DNA from: Rugalucina vietnamica
Lineage: Eukaryota; Mollusca; Bivalvia; Lucinida; Lucinidae
DNA: 64,000 nt
Direction of reading: 5' to 3'
Assembly (NCBI GenBank): GCA_964017185.1
Contig: OZ024871.1
Coordinates: 62,051,226 to 62,115,225 of the forward strand
Shown in pieces: positions 1 to 13,300 of this stretch. A model generated the notes under the pieces. The model saw only the letters and a list, made by a program, of their open reading frames with translations, did not search any database and was not told the origin of the DNA. Every line of letters begins with the position of its first letter. The first letter of the stretch is position 1. A program made the translations under genes and the position numbers.

Positions 1-1280
1 TAAATTTAACCCTATTTTATCTTACAAGTTTACAGTTTGTATTATTTTTATAAGAAGAAATTCACTCCTTACTTATCCAACAATCACAAATTGGTTACTT
101 CGTCAACTATTTGAGGGCTACGAATTAAAATAAGTCTCTGACTTTCTTCCGAATGCCTTTCGTTCAAATTAGTATATGTTGTACGTTATGTTCTTCGTGC
201 ATATATGTATTTTGAATACAAAAAAAAATGTTTAAACCAATTAGGAAAATTCAAGTAAACTGGTTGATAATCAAGAAATTACATGTTATTCTATCATTTA
301 GGCATGTTAAACCATATACACTGCATTTGCCCCTAGCACAAATAATAAGAGAATAAACTGAGATGGCTGTAGAACATGGAATACATGTAAGGATTGAAAT
401 TCAGATTACAGCTTTCACTGGATAATGGAAAACATCAGGCTGTTTAATGTTAGTAAAGCCCGAAGGGCTTCTCGGAGACATTAAAACAACTAATGTTTTT
501 CATCATCTAGTGAAAGCTAAAATCTGAATTTTAATACTTATATTTACTTTTTATATTACAGTTGTATCAATCAAGTATCAGATTTTTATTGCCCATACCT
601 TCGCTCATTTTCATGTTATCTGACAATAAATCAGACTTATCGAAATACAAAGTTTTAAATTGAAAACAATGAACATTGCACATTCTATAAAACAAAATGA
701 CACACAAACATTACACTTCATAACAAAACCTTTGGTAAATAATTTGTCTGGCCGAGACGCTGGATGGAGAACACGTGGTGTACGTACTGAAGACACACAC
801 TATTTTGTATGATACAAAATGTATGTAATATGGAACAATCAAAAACTGCATTAATACTGTAACTACTTTTCGGTTGTTGACAGAGCAGCCAGACAAAACT
901 AGTTTAAAATTTGTCGTTAGTGACAGTTTTAAAGGTATTTTATATGAATACTCATAAAACCGAAAATTGTTTGTGTACCGCTGATTTTACTGCGTACATG
1001 GTACTCACAGGTCTGATTTTTTATGCGTACAGAGAAAAGATGTGCGCATATACGCAGTGCGCATCGTTATCTGTTTCGATGGCAGCACTATCATGCACTG
1101 ATATATCGCAAACAGAATTGGAAAAGCAAAAATGGCGTTAAAAAGATTTAAATTCAATTTGATGTGTTGCTTCAAAATTAATCTATTAATCATATAATTC
1201 CGAACCATCTACCACATTAATACACATGTATATTCAAACACAATCATTAAACATGGTTTCATGACGACAGTTTGACTTAC
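1..1280. other. Intron DNA downstream of exon 16, one hairpin, no gene seen
   Basis: No exon of the expected paladin C-terminus (the MTPMHYH-like block) was found on the minus strand. The only structure is an imperfect inverted repeat. Its arms are 398-437 and 493-535 (CAGATTACAGCTTTCACT against AGTGAAAGCTAAAATCTG), around a spacer with CCCGAAGGGCTTCTCGG. It looks like a small foldback element. Confidence 0.5.
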
Positions 1281-1361
1281 AATAAATTCTCCCTTGGTAT
1301 ACTGAGCATTTGGACAACTTATTCTTTCTTGTTCTCCTGGCTTTGACCCGTATGGAAAACC
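1281..1361 (-). CDS. PALD1: Paladin exon 16 (last exon in the window)
   Basis: Residues 661-687, GFPYGSKPGEQER to QYTKGEFI. The acceptor is cctttcaag/GGT and the donor ATT/GTAAGT. CHIR joined to GFP and the following (Q/K)YTKGEF matches WHIQGFPEVG...KFTKGEF of vertebrate paladin. About 110 C-terminal residues should follow, but no matching exon was found between 1 and 1280, so they probably lie beyond the left edge. Confidence 0.91.
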
Positions 1362-4300
1362 CTTGAAAGGAATAAGAAAACACAATATCAAATCCTTTGT
1401 AAACTTGTTTTAAGGTAAACGGCAACCCATTTGGATATATTTCGCCTCAGGAATAGTCTTTTGTTAACTTTCGTAGCGTTACCTAGTTATCATTTTCGAA
1501 GTGTTTCATGTTGTTACTACCCGTACAGGCCCAAACATATGATTAAGGGTTGAAAATGCAATTTGCACAACGCATTGTAATTAAAACAGTTAATGTCATA
1601 CTGGTATCATTCCCACTGAATATAACTTACCAAATACTATTAAAATGATGTTCGGGTAGGAATATGGACCCCCGCCCATTGGGGCCTAAAGAAATAGATA
1701 CGTTGCTGGTGCCTTCTGGCAAAGCTTAGACTATGCTACTGACTGAACACCTGAGCACTGATTAACCGCTCAGGTCTGAGCCTGCCCAGGAAAATTGGTT
1801 CAACTTAAACCATCCATACATACGAAGGATTATCAAAAATTACGTGGACTTTTCGTATTACTTATGATAATACGATACGACTCCACTCAAACATTCAAAC
1901 CACATGGACCCATGTTATATGAAACAGTGTGTAAAGGTTCAGCACAATCCCTTCATCCGTTACAAAATCATTATGAAATGAAAACACCCACTTTCGTCAT
2001 CATGGAGCACTCCGATGACGTCAGTGATGTCGACGCAAAAAACACTGATTTTGAACCACAAAATGTGGTTTTTAGGGCTACTGATTTTTACAGTTTTACT
2101 ACTCAAAGTATGTTAAAATTTTTTTCCACTATTGGAGCATGGTTTAAATAAAAAAAACAAGCAGGCAAAGATCAGGAAAAGGCGCAATCAGAAAAAATAT
2201 TCCCACTCCAAAAACCGAGGTGGGAAAAAATAATTAACAATCAGGTACTTAAATTACCGATCTGTATAAAAAAAACTAAACTAACAATCAGGTACTTAAA
2301 TTGCCGATCTGTATAAAATTATTAATGTATTGCCTTGATTTGAGAATAAATTTAGACTGGGCATATCTATGCTGACTTTTAACATTATAATTTAGACGTT
2401 CGAACATTTCAAATGACCGATATGAATTGGGTCCTATTTGTTCAAACGTGCATGCAATGTTTCATTTGTAATGCTTTATCAAAGAACCTTAAAGTTTTAC
2501 CGGGAAATAATTAATAAGGATTTGTTTCAAATGGGAATTGTACAATATTGTCGGTTGATCTGTGCTGCATGAAATTCAGACATCGCTTAAACATTATGAA
2601 AAAGCAAACATGTATGCCTAAGCAAAACAACGTAGGTGCAGAACCGGTCCACCGTTATTTTGGTGCAAGCATTAATTGTTTTGTTATGGATTCATTACGA
2701 CACATGGCACGTTTGGCTGTGATCAGCAAACCCGTTTTGAAGAAAACGCAAAAGAAATACGATACTGCAGTGCCAAGCTTAACGTCATTTCTGACGTGCT
2801 CCGTGATGGGGAGGGCGGGGTAAGTAAAACCATCACCAACTGCTAATAAAACGCTTTCGATTAAACAAACTTTCAGAAGCCAGTGGATTTAAGCAAGTTT
2901 ATCGTTAGCTGAAATTTGATATGGTCAATTTTGTCAAAATTTGACGGCAAGTCTTCAAAATGTAATCAGGTGATCTTCTTCTCAGCCCCAACAATTGTGC
3001 CGAATATGAAGGCTCTAGCTTAAATACTTTTTGAGATATCTTGCACACAAGTGTCAAATTTCACCGAAAAGTGCAAAAATTAATCAAAATTTCAAAATTC
3101 TGTATTTTTTGTCAAAATTTGACAGAAAGTTCTCAAAAGTTAATCAGGTCATTTACTCCTCAGCCCCAACCACTATACCAAATATGAAGGCTCTAGCTGA
3201 AATACTTTTTGAGATATCTTGCACACAAGATTTTTCAAATTTTGTTTTTAAAGGGACATAACTCAGAAAAGGGGCATAACTTGGACATGAAAAAAAAATA
3301 TGGGTCAACTATTTTTTCATGAGGAATCTGTATATGAAATTTCAAAACCCTAGCATTCACCGTTCAATAGTTTCAAATTTCACCGAAAAATGGAAAAATC
3401 AATCAAAATTTAAAAATTCTGTATTTTTGTCAAAATTTGACGGAAAGTTCTCAAACGTTAAACAGGTCATCTACTTATCAGCCCCAACCACTATACCAAA
3501 TATGAAGGCTCTAGCTTAAATACTTTTCGAGATATCTTGCACACAAGATTTTCAAATTTTGTTTTCAAAGGGACATAACTCAGAAAAGGGGCATAACTTG
3601 GACATGAAAAAAAAATATGGGTGAACTATTTTTTCATGAGGAATCTGTATATGAAATTTCAAAACCCTAGCATTCACCGTTCACAAGTTTCAAATTTCAC
3701 CGAAAAGTGGAAAAATCAAAATTTAAAAATTCTGTATTTTTGTCAAAATTTGACGGAAAGTTCTCAAAAGTTAATCAGGTCATCTACTTATCAGCCCCAA
3801 CCAGTATACTAAATATGAAGGCTCTAGCTTAAATACTTTTCGAGATATCTTGCACACAAGATTTTCAAATTTTGTTTTCAAAGGGAAATAACTCAGAAAA
3901 GGGGCATAACTCGGACAAGAAAAAAAATACGGGTCAACTATTTTTTCATGAGGAATGACACATGAAATTTCAAATCCCTAACATGCTCCGTTCAAAAGTT
4001 AACAGACGTACACATACACACACACACACACACACACAGACAGACAGACAGACAGACAGACAAGCCGAAAGCAATATGCCCTTCCAAGTTTTTCAAAGTT
4101 GGGGGCATAGAAACTTAACAACATTAACTATTAGCCAATTAATTTCCAAATATAAAATTGACATAACCCCATAAGACATCTCAGTGCAAGCTTTTATCTG
4201 GATGACCCTACATTCAAAATGGCGACTTGCTACACCCCTAAAGTCGATACCTCAGGACGTCACTTGTTCTATAGTAGCTAGGCAAAGTATTTTTAGTTAA

Positions 4301-7300
4301 TATTGTTTAGGTTATACTGAAGACACACCACATCACAAGATAAATTTTCCTTGTTAAAAGGAACGCTTGGCTAGTCTGTATATACCATTATTTGTCCGTG
4401 TGTTGTGTTTTTGTGGAGTTTTTCGGTAACTCGATGGATGGCATCGGTAACACTTCCTCGCTACGGTGGGTTTCAAGCTTTCGTACTTGGTCGGACCTAG
4501 GATAAAGTTCCGGGTTTTAGCATTATCCGTCCAGAACGCAGCTAAATGTTTAACGTTAGATCCAAGTACGTCATTCTTCCCACAAGTCCTAATAAAAACG
4601 GCGGAGGGCAAGTCTGGTTTTCGTTTTCAAATTCTTTATCATGCAAGAAGTGTAGCAAAACATTGCGACTGGAACCAGGCCCCTGGATGTCAAAGCGAAA
4701 CCCCACAGATTGAAGCGAAAACCCCACAGATTGAGGAGAAATCCTCGTTCCGTTTCAATTGCTTGACGCTGTCGCGCCAAGCAAAAACAAATAAAACTGT
4801 GTCAAGCATGAATATCGGCAAGTATTCATGCAAAAGTAGCAGTACTATATTGAATTTGTCTAAAAGTCTGTCTGCGCCGCTTGGGGGTAAGCATAGTTAT
4901 CAAACTGTGTTTGATTGAGCTATAAACACTAGGTCACTTCTCTAAATTATTACAACAATGTCATTTACATGGCTGAATGAAGCATTCTATTATGGGTTGG
5001 ATTGAAATGTGTGGAAATTGAATTCTCCGGATCCAAATTCCCCCAATACCAATAAGCAGCAGAAGACCAATTAACATATTTTTCTTCAACTTTTTTTTAA
5101 AGTTTTTGATATGGAACTTGTCTGTTTGAAACAGATTTTCTTTTACTTTGATTTGTTAGTCACGATGAAGATAATGTGACAGTGAAAAAATTCCCATTGT
5201 CACATGACGAAAGATAGTGTTCCTACTTGACACGGAACAAAACAAACATGGTAGCGACTTTAGGTGTGTATCGACTTTAAGGGGTTGAACGCTAACATAT
5301 ATGTTCACCAGATACATAGAGGATATTTGCTTTTTTGAGGTGAATACCAAATATATTTCATCGAGTGAGTTAAAAACCTCAGAATTTTCATGAGTGCGCA
5401 GCAAGAGTGAAAATTTCGATGTTTTCAACTCACTCGATGAAATATATTTGGTATTCACCGAAAAAAGCAAATTTTCTTTTTATTTTTTAAACTGAAAAAA
5501 GTAGTTCCTCTTCTACATTGAAAGATATAGGCTGATATCAGTCACTAGTGGTTTTCGATATCAGTGAGATCTGATATCAGTGAAATTTCATATAAATGAA
5601 AATACCAATTTTATCAAGTTTTGAATTTCACTGTAAAGTATAAAATAAAACATTTAACTGTTACTGGTCAGATACTTGGGAAGTAATAAAGTAGCATGGG
5701 TATAGTCCTACAATGGCTGAAAAATGCTTGACAATGCCTACCCTAATATGACACAGTATGAGTCCAGCGACAGCCATCGCAAATGTTGACCTCGACTTTC
5801 CAGTTCGACAGAAGACGACAAAGGCAGTGTCGGTGTTGTTCTTGAGACGCTCCTGTTTACAATGGCTACACACAATGTCCATTAGTTCATCGATGTTCTA
5901 CAACAATGACAATGTAATGCATTTTCTCACCAACAGACTAAAAGAATCTATGATGGGGTTGAGGCCCAGACAAGGAAATCTCAGGCAAGTTTTCAGATTA
6001 TTCAAGTCTCGAATAATCTGAAAACGAGCCTGAGATTTCCGTGTTGAGACCTGAACACCATCATTGATTAATTTTCTCACCCATCACTTCAAGTATTTTG
6101 TCTCTGAATAGGCTACAAGTGCTGTTTAGGCAGCCATTTTGTTTTCACATGAGACAATATGCAAATTAACCAATGAAAAAATAAAAATAATTTTGTATAT
6201 GCACTAACCTTACAAAAAGATTCATTCAGCATATTGTTTTGTGCACAAAATTCTCAGCAAAATTAAATTTTGAGATTTCTGTCAAAGCAGCAAACTACAA
6301 TTACTCCTGTAAACTTCCTGAAATTAACATTCTCAAGTTTATTTTTGTCACTCACAGTTGGCACCTGGATTATCATCTCCTTATATGGAAGTACACATGA
6401 AGATGTACATTCCTATTGGCAAAATACAGAAATGATTGGCATTTTGAGACAGCTGAAATCTACTGGTACTGAGACAGAAATATTTCAGACAGGCACACAA
6501 AGGGATATGCTTGTCTGATGGGTGAGAAATGCATATTCCTATGTTTGGTTATCTGAGATATTTCTAGCTCAGTGCCAGTACATTTTAGCTGTCTTAGTCT
6601 GTATTTAGCTAATACACCTCATGTTTATTTCCATATAAGGAAGTGACGAGCTGGATGTCAACTGTTAGAGACAAAAACAGCCTAGCAGATGTAAATTTCA
6701 GTAGACATCAAGAGTAATTGTAGTCTGCTGCTTTGATAAAAATCTAAAAAAATATTTTTGCAGGGAATTTTGTGAACAAAACCAAAATGCTAATTTAATA
6801 TTTGTGTAATGTGACTGCAAATACAAAATTATTTTGATTTTTTCTCTGGTTAATTTGCATATTGTTTTATGTCGAAAACAAATGGCCGCCTGAACAGAAC
6901 TTGAAGCCTATTCAGAGTCAAAATGTTTTAAAAGGTGGTTGAGAAAAATAATCAATGCTGGTGTTGAAACATTAAGCTAGTTTTCAGATTATTCGATTCT
7001 CATCCTCGGCAGAGTCTTGGATGAGACTTGAATAATCTGAAAAACTTGCTTGAGATTTCTTTGTCTCGTCCTCAACCTCATGATAGATTTTTTGAATTCT
7101 AACAACATATATATTGATCATAATAGCTCGGATTAGTTTAATATAAAAGATATGATCATAAAATAACAAAAATACTTTTGAGGAGAGAAAATATAAATGA
7201 GATTTTGATCGAATCAAATAGTATGGCTAGCTTGAAGCACAAACTGTATATAAATATTCAGCATAATATTATTCTTTTAATATACTCTTTGCCAAAAGCT

Positions 7301-10300
7301 TAGCATAATTAGTTGTCTACAACGAAGCAAAAATATCAAATTAAAACTTATCCCAGTGAATACAAAATGTTGACCCAATTGTTCCTATTCGATGTCATGT
7401 CTAGAGCGGAACAAACAGGACTTTTTCAGATTCAAAATCGGCAGTTATTTATGTACTGAATGACAAAAGAAATACTACTGGTTTGAAAGAGTAATTTTCG
7501 ACATTTTTTTTAATTTTGCCACACAGTACCCAATTTCAGTATTTTGAATCGAACTTATTAAAATCATAAGGCAATAGATGGAACAATAATGTGGTATAGA
7601 CACTGTTATACTGTCATTAGAGATGTAGGCATTAGGGATCTTTAAGACAAATGTGTGTTCAAAATGATTAACACTGCAATTTTGCTATACATTCTTAACA
7701 TGTTTGATCTTTCCAGAAATGTCAAGCTTTGACGTCACTCTTCAATCTTTGTATGTAACACATCCTTCTAACATACTCTTCCTTGCTTTGGGATGCATTC
7801 TGTTCAGACACGGCGTATGTTGTGCAGAATTCAGAATTTAGAACCACATATCATAAAAATAATGAATTATATACCTATCCAACAATTATCAAAATCTGCT
7901 TGGCCGAGACAAAACTGTCATTTGTTCTTTGGTACGATATGCTTCCTTGTTAAATCAATCAGTCTTGAAGTTGTGTTGTGTTTGCAAACATTTTGCAGGC
8001 CATTTACATGTAACTTTAGCACTATAAAACTAGAATATGCTAAACTTTTGACAAGATGTATAGTATTTATTTGGAAATCGATAGGTGAAATATTTACCTT
8101 TTCTGAGACACTTGAGTCACTGAGCAATGGCACTCTATAGTAGCTCATATCTAGAGTCTGTAGTTTCTGGTTCTCTGCCAACTCCAGTATGGTGTAGGCT
8201 GCATATATGCTCCTCTCTATTGGCGGGTCAGACAACTCATTGTAGATCTGGGAAAACAAAGTGTGGTAGACAACTTTAGTCTATTAAAAGACATTTAGTC
8301 AGCATGCATATGGCTCACGTCAGATTGTATTTGTAAACCTCATGTGCAATTACATGTATATCTAATATGCAATGTAAAAATATTTCAACGTTAAGTCACG
8401 ACACATATATACCCTTATTATGATATGAATGAAATGAAGTTGAAGAAACATATAATTCATATTTGTAACAATAACACTATGGCGCGGGTCTACACTGAAA
8501 GAATCTTATTATACTACAGCTGTATATCTATCATTATGTTCACTTTCATATGTCTGTTTGATGTGTTCCTGCACAAAATACACATACAACCTTAACTTTG
8601 AGATCAATTCTAGACAACGACAGTTGATTTCCTTGCGTTTATTTGGTTTAATAAAATGATTTAGCTTTATGCATCACGGTCACGAAAGGTGGATACAGCT
8701 TTTCAACTCAAATACTTGTTTTTGGTAAAGAACAGTTCTGTTCTATAAAGCAGTTATGTACTATAGAATAGTTCTGTACTATAGACCAGTTTTGCGCTAT
8801 AGAACAGTTCTGTACTAAAGGACAGTTCTGAACTATATATGTATATGGCAGTTCTATACTATAGAATAATTCTCTACTATAGAACAAATCTGTACCATAG
8901 AGCAGTTCTGGACTATAGAACAGTTCTGTTCTAGACTATAGAACAGTTCTGTTCTATAGAGTAGCTCTGTGCTACAGAACAGTTCTGTACTACAGAGCAG
9001 TTCCATACTATAGAGCAGTTCTGTTCTAGAGATCAGTTTTATACTGTCTAAAGGTTCTGTACTATTCAACGGTTCTGTTCTATCTTACGGTTCTGTACTA
9101 CAGAACAGTTCTGTACTATGGGACAGTTCAGTACAATAGAGTCGTTCTGTACTATAGAGCACTTCTGTACTATAAAGCAGATCTGTACTTTAAAGCAGTT
9201 ATGTACTATCATATGGTTCTGCGCTATCTTACGGTTCTGTACTATAGAACAGTCCTGTACGATAGAAACATTCTGCACTATAGAGCAGTTCTGTACTATA
9301 GAGCAGTTCTGTATTATAGAGCAGTTCTGTAATATTTTACAATTCTGTACTTAATAACGGCTGTGTATTATAGAACAGTTCTGTACTATCTAACGGTTCT
9401 GTACTATCTAACGGTTCTGTACTATCTAACGGCTCTGTATACTAGAACAATTCTTTACTCTATAATAGTTCTGTATTATTGAACAGTTCTGTACTGTCTA
9501 ACGGTTCTATACTATCTAACGGTTTATGTACTATCTAACGGTTCTGTACTATCTTACAGTTTTGTCCTATAGAACAGTTCTGTACTATATTACAGTTCTG
9601 TACCATCTAACGGTTCTATACTATCTAACGGTTCTATACTATATAACGGTTCTGTACTATCTAACGGTTCTGTACTATCTAGCGGTTCTGTACTTTCTAA
9701 CGGTTTATATACAATCTAACGGGTTTGTACTATCTTACAGATTTATACTATCTAACACTTCTGTACTGTCTAGCGCACAACTGAAAAACACGTGGTATGG
9801 AATGGGTGACGCACAATGCAATTCTGTCCGAAGTTGAGATGAAAAATTCGAGTTTTCTCTTATACCATTTACTCTATTGACTGATAGATAGATGCAGTCA
9901 ATGCAAAAATTGAACATTTATTGAATGAATGACTGCAACTAACTATCAGTCAGTAGAAGAAACGCTGTAGGAGAAAACTCGAAAAATTAAGTCAACTTCG
10001 TACTCAATTTCAGTGTGTGTCACAGATCATTTATCGATTTGTATGTATACAATACCATGTGATTGTCAGTACTGTAGTGTAACGGGTCTGTACTATCTAA
10101 CATTTCTATACTTTTAACTGTTTGTATTTTTAAAAATATACCTGGAATGTTGGGCTCTTTTTCAGAATCTTACGCAAGGACACCTCATTTTCCTGCAGCA
10201 AAAACAATGTGGTTTGTAAATAGAAGTAGAAAACATGCTGAAAAATATTGTATCAAATTCTTTCAAGAGCTTGATTGAGAACATCACAATTTAAATTTTT

Positions 10301-13300
10301 TTGTCTCTATGTGCTACTCATTAAATTAATGATTTCCAATGTTACAGAAACCAGATTCATCTTAAAGATTGTAAAACTTATCGCCGCATAATATCATCGA
10401 AAGACATCAGAAAGCGGGTGATTGTATAACCAGTATCACTTTCCGCACGTTATAACATGCAATCAAGAATATTAGGCTCAAACGTTTTAATTGTTACCTC
10501 TAGTTCGGTTTTATTGAATGTTGGGAAGGTTATAGGTTCATCAATTTTCGCCCTGTGTCTGACACTGTAGGTGGCCCCGTCACACTCTGCCATCATATCA
10601 TTACGTAGGTTTATCAGGACAATGTGGGTGTGCCTCACCTTGGTGCCCAGAAGGTAATTCACCACTTTTGAAAGACTCTGGTTAGGAAAACCAACACTAT
10701 TAGCGATTGTGTTTTTCAGTATTAATCATGATAAAAAAGACAAAAGTAACCATTCGCATTATTACTGCATTAAACTTGGTCCGGTTTAGAGAACCTTATA
10801 CGAGGATGGGTCAAAATGGTCTGTCATAGGTATAATTGTTATGGTTATAGGCATGATAGACTGCTGTATAATTCGTTGTTTGAAAGGCCAACATACCGCC
10901 TCTATAATGGTCCCAAACGCATGCCCAAAAGAAATAAACAGATCAAATCATTTGCCTTGAAAGACACGTGGGGTGAAACCACTGGCATGTTTTCTTAAAA
11001 TTGTGAATCTTATAGAATATATAAGTGTGCCTTTCATTTGTTGTATATTTATAGCTACCGGTCACATTTTCGTCAACTTTTATCAGAACTGATATATTTA
11101 GAAAATGTGACAGAATTAAACGTTACCAGTGCGCTTATGTCTGTATAATAAAGCAATATAGATTGCGTCATTGGAATATATAGCCATGTAACTTTTCAAA
11201 AAAAGTACAAGTAGGCAAAGATCAGGAAAAGGCGCAATCAGAAAAAGACTCCCACTCCAAAAACCAAGGTGGGAAATAACCAAACTAACAATCAGGTACT
11301 TATACCATGAAAACATTTCGTAAGCCGAATGAGCAGCTATTTTCCCAATAGGTGGCCACTCAGTTACCTTTAACTTAACTAAAAATATGCAAACATACAT
11401 AAGGCGCCAACAGCACAAAAATATTGTAAACACCAAGACATAAAACAAAAAGAACCACCACAGAAGTATCGACTTGGAACGATCAGTAACACAAAGTTAC
11501 TGGCGGGTTTAAATCGATTTTACACGGCCGTAACCTCACCCTCAGCTTCTGCAGTGGTTCATAACATTTAGTTAGTTCTTCGGTCCTCGTGGTGAATCTC
11601 TAACTAGTAAATGAATCATCAAGAACAAACAAATAAATCATGATAAACATCCTGATGAATCAAAACCACTTGGCCATTATATATATTTGCAGGCATTATT
11701 ATTATTTTACTTTAGAGCACACTAAAAACGTTACAGACGAAACTGCATTTTAAGCTTAAGAGCTCATGGCTAGAAGTCAAGTTATTTTTTCAAGTGCAGT
11801 TTCTAAGTATGCCACAACAAGCCCATTCCGTTATGCAATAAAACAATTGAATTGAGTTGAATAAGTTTGATTGTTTCAGGATATATTCACTCATGTTCGA
11901 AAAAAATATATAGCACCAATAACGGTGTTTCGACGTGATTTTTTTTTCTGTATATCATTCATCGATTTCTTTAAACCATGTCTGTATCATAGATTCCGCT
12001 TTTAGAGTGACATATTTCATTTCATTCACTTAGAGCTACACAAAAGCTTTACCAAAGGTACATTTAACAGCCAGAGAAATAGTCTTGCGGATATAGATAT
12101 TTTTATAGGTTATTGAATGAATATCGTTAGTTATTCGGAACGAGTTCATGTGGCGAGGAAGCACGAGCTTGCGAGTGCGTCCCCGCCATATGAACAAGTT
12201 CCGAATATTTTACGATGTTCATTCAATAACCTTTTTATTATATACCCTTTAATACGCAATGGCATCTCCAGGCCTGACAGTTATTTCATTTGGCCACAAT
12301 TTATGTAAAAAGTATCGTTTCCGACTTATCACCATATTACAAATGTACATGCAGAGCTCCGCCTTTGGCGGGAAATGGTGAACGTTTACGCGAAAACCGT
12401 GACGTTGCATCAAAATTGATGACGCCGACGTCACTTTTGGACGTCGTTGCGATCGGAAATTTCATGAAAATATTACGAAATCGGAGTGCAAACACATTAT
12501 CTAGCTTCCAAAATTTGAGTATTAGTCCTAAAATGAAGTTTTGTGTATTTATTGTGCGATGTATTCTGTATTTATTCTAGTTTCGTCCTTCGTTTAGTTG
12601 ACAAGGAAAAGGAAAATGGATGTCAGATATTTTTCAACGGCGACCAACTAGTGAAAGTAGCCCTGCCGGGAACGTGCTTCCTTAGACACATGCAATATGA
12701 CAGAACATTCCATAGAAATGTTCTAAACTTTTGAATATTACATAAGGTTCCATGGAAAACATTCTAAACTATTGAATATGGAAAATATATCCATTGTCTT
12801 CAGCAATGTAAAGTAAACGGAGCAATTTCTTTGGCATATAATGATACCAGAGGACCATTGGTCCTGAGAACGCTCACCTGAAGCCTGATCTTGGAGTATT
12901 AAAATGTACAAGTAGGCAAAGATCAGGAAAAGGCGCAATCAGAAAAAGATTCCCACTCCAAAAACCGAGGTGGGAAAAAAACTAAACTAACAATAAGGTA
13001 CTTATACCATGAAAACATTTCGTACGCCGAATGAGCAGCTATTTTCCCAATAGGTGGCCACTCAGTTACCTTAACTTAACTAAAAATATGAAAACATACA
13101 TAAGGCGCCAACAGCACAAAAATATTGTAAACACCAAAACATAAATCAAAAAGTACCACCACAGTAGTATCGACTTGGAACGATCAGTAACACAAAGTTA
13201 CTGGCGGGTTTAAATCGATTTTACATGGCCATAACCTCACCCTCAGCTTCTGCAGTGGTTCATAACATTTAGTTAGTTCTTCGGTCCTCGTGATCAATCT

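Noticed and set aside
1-1280. C-terminal paladin exons
   Set aside because: Searched on the minus strand for LPDG, KKEVD and MTPMHYH-like codons with splice sites; none found.
1795-2151. 118-codon plus-strand open frame
   Set aside because: No recognisable domain or splice context.
4466-4918. 150-codon plus-strand open frame
   Set aside because: No domain, internal duplication, antisense within a paladin intron; likely chance.
8854-9837. Repetitive open frames on both strands (CSIVQN / FCTIEQ type)
   Set aside because: Produced by an 18-bp minisatellite in phase with codons; no start context or non-repeat domain.
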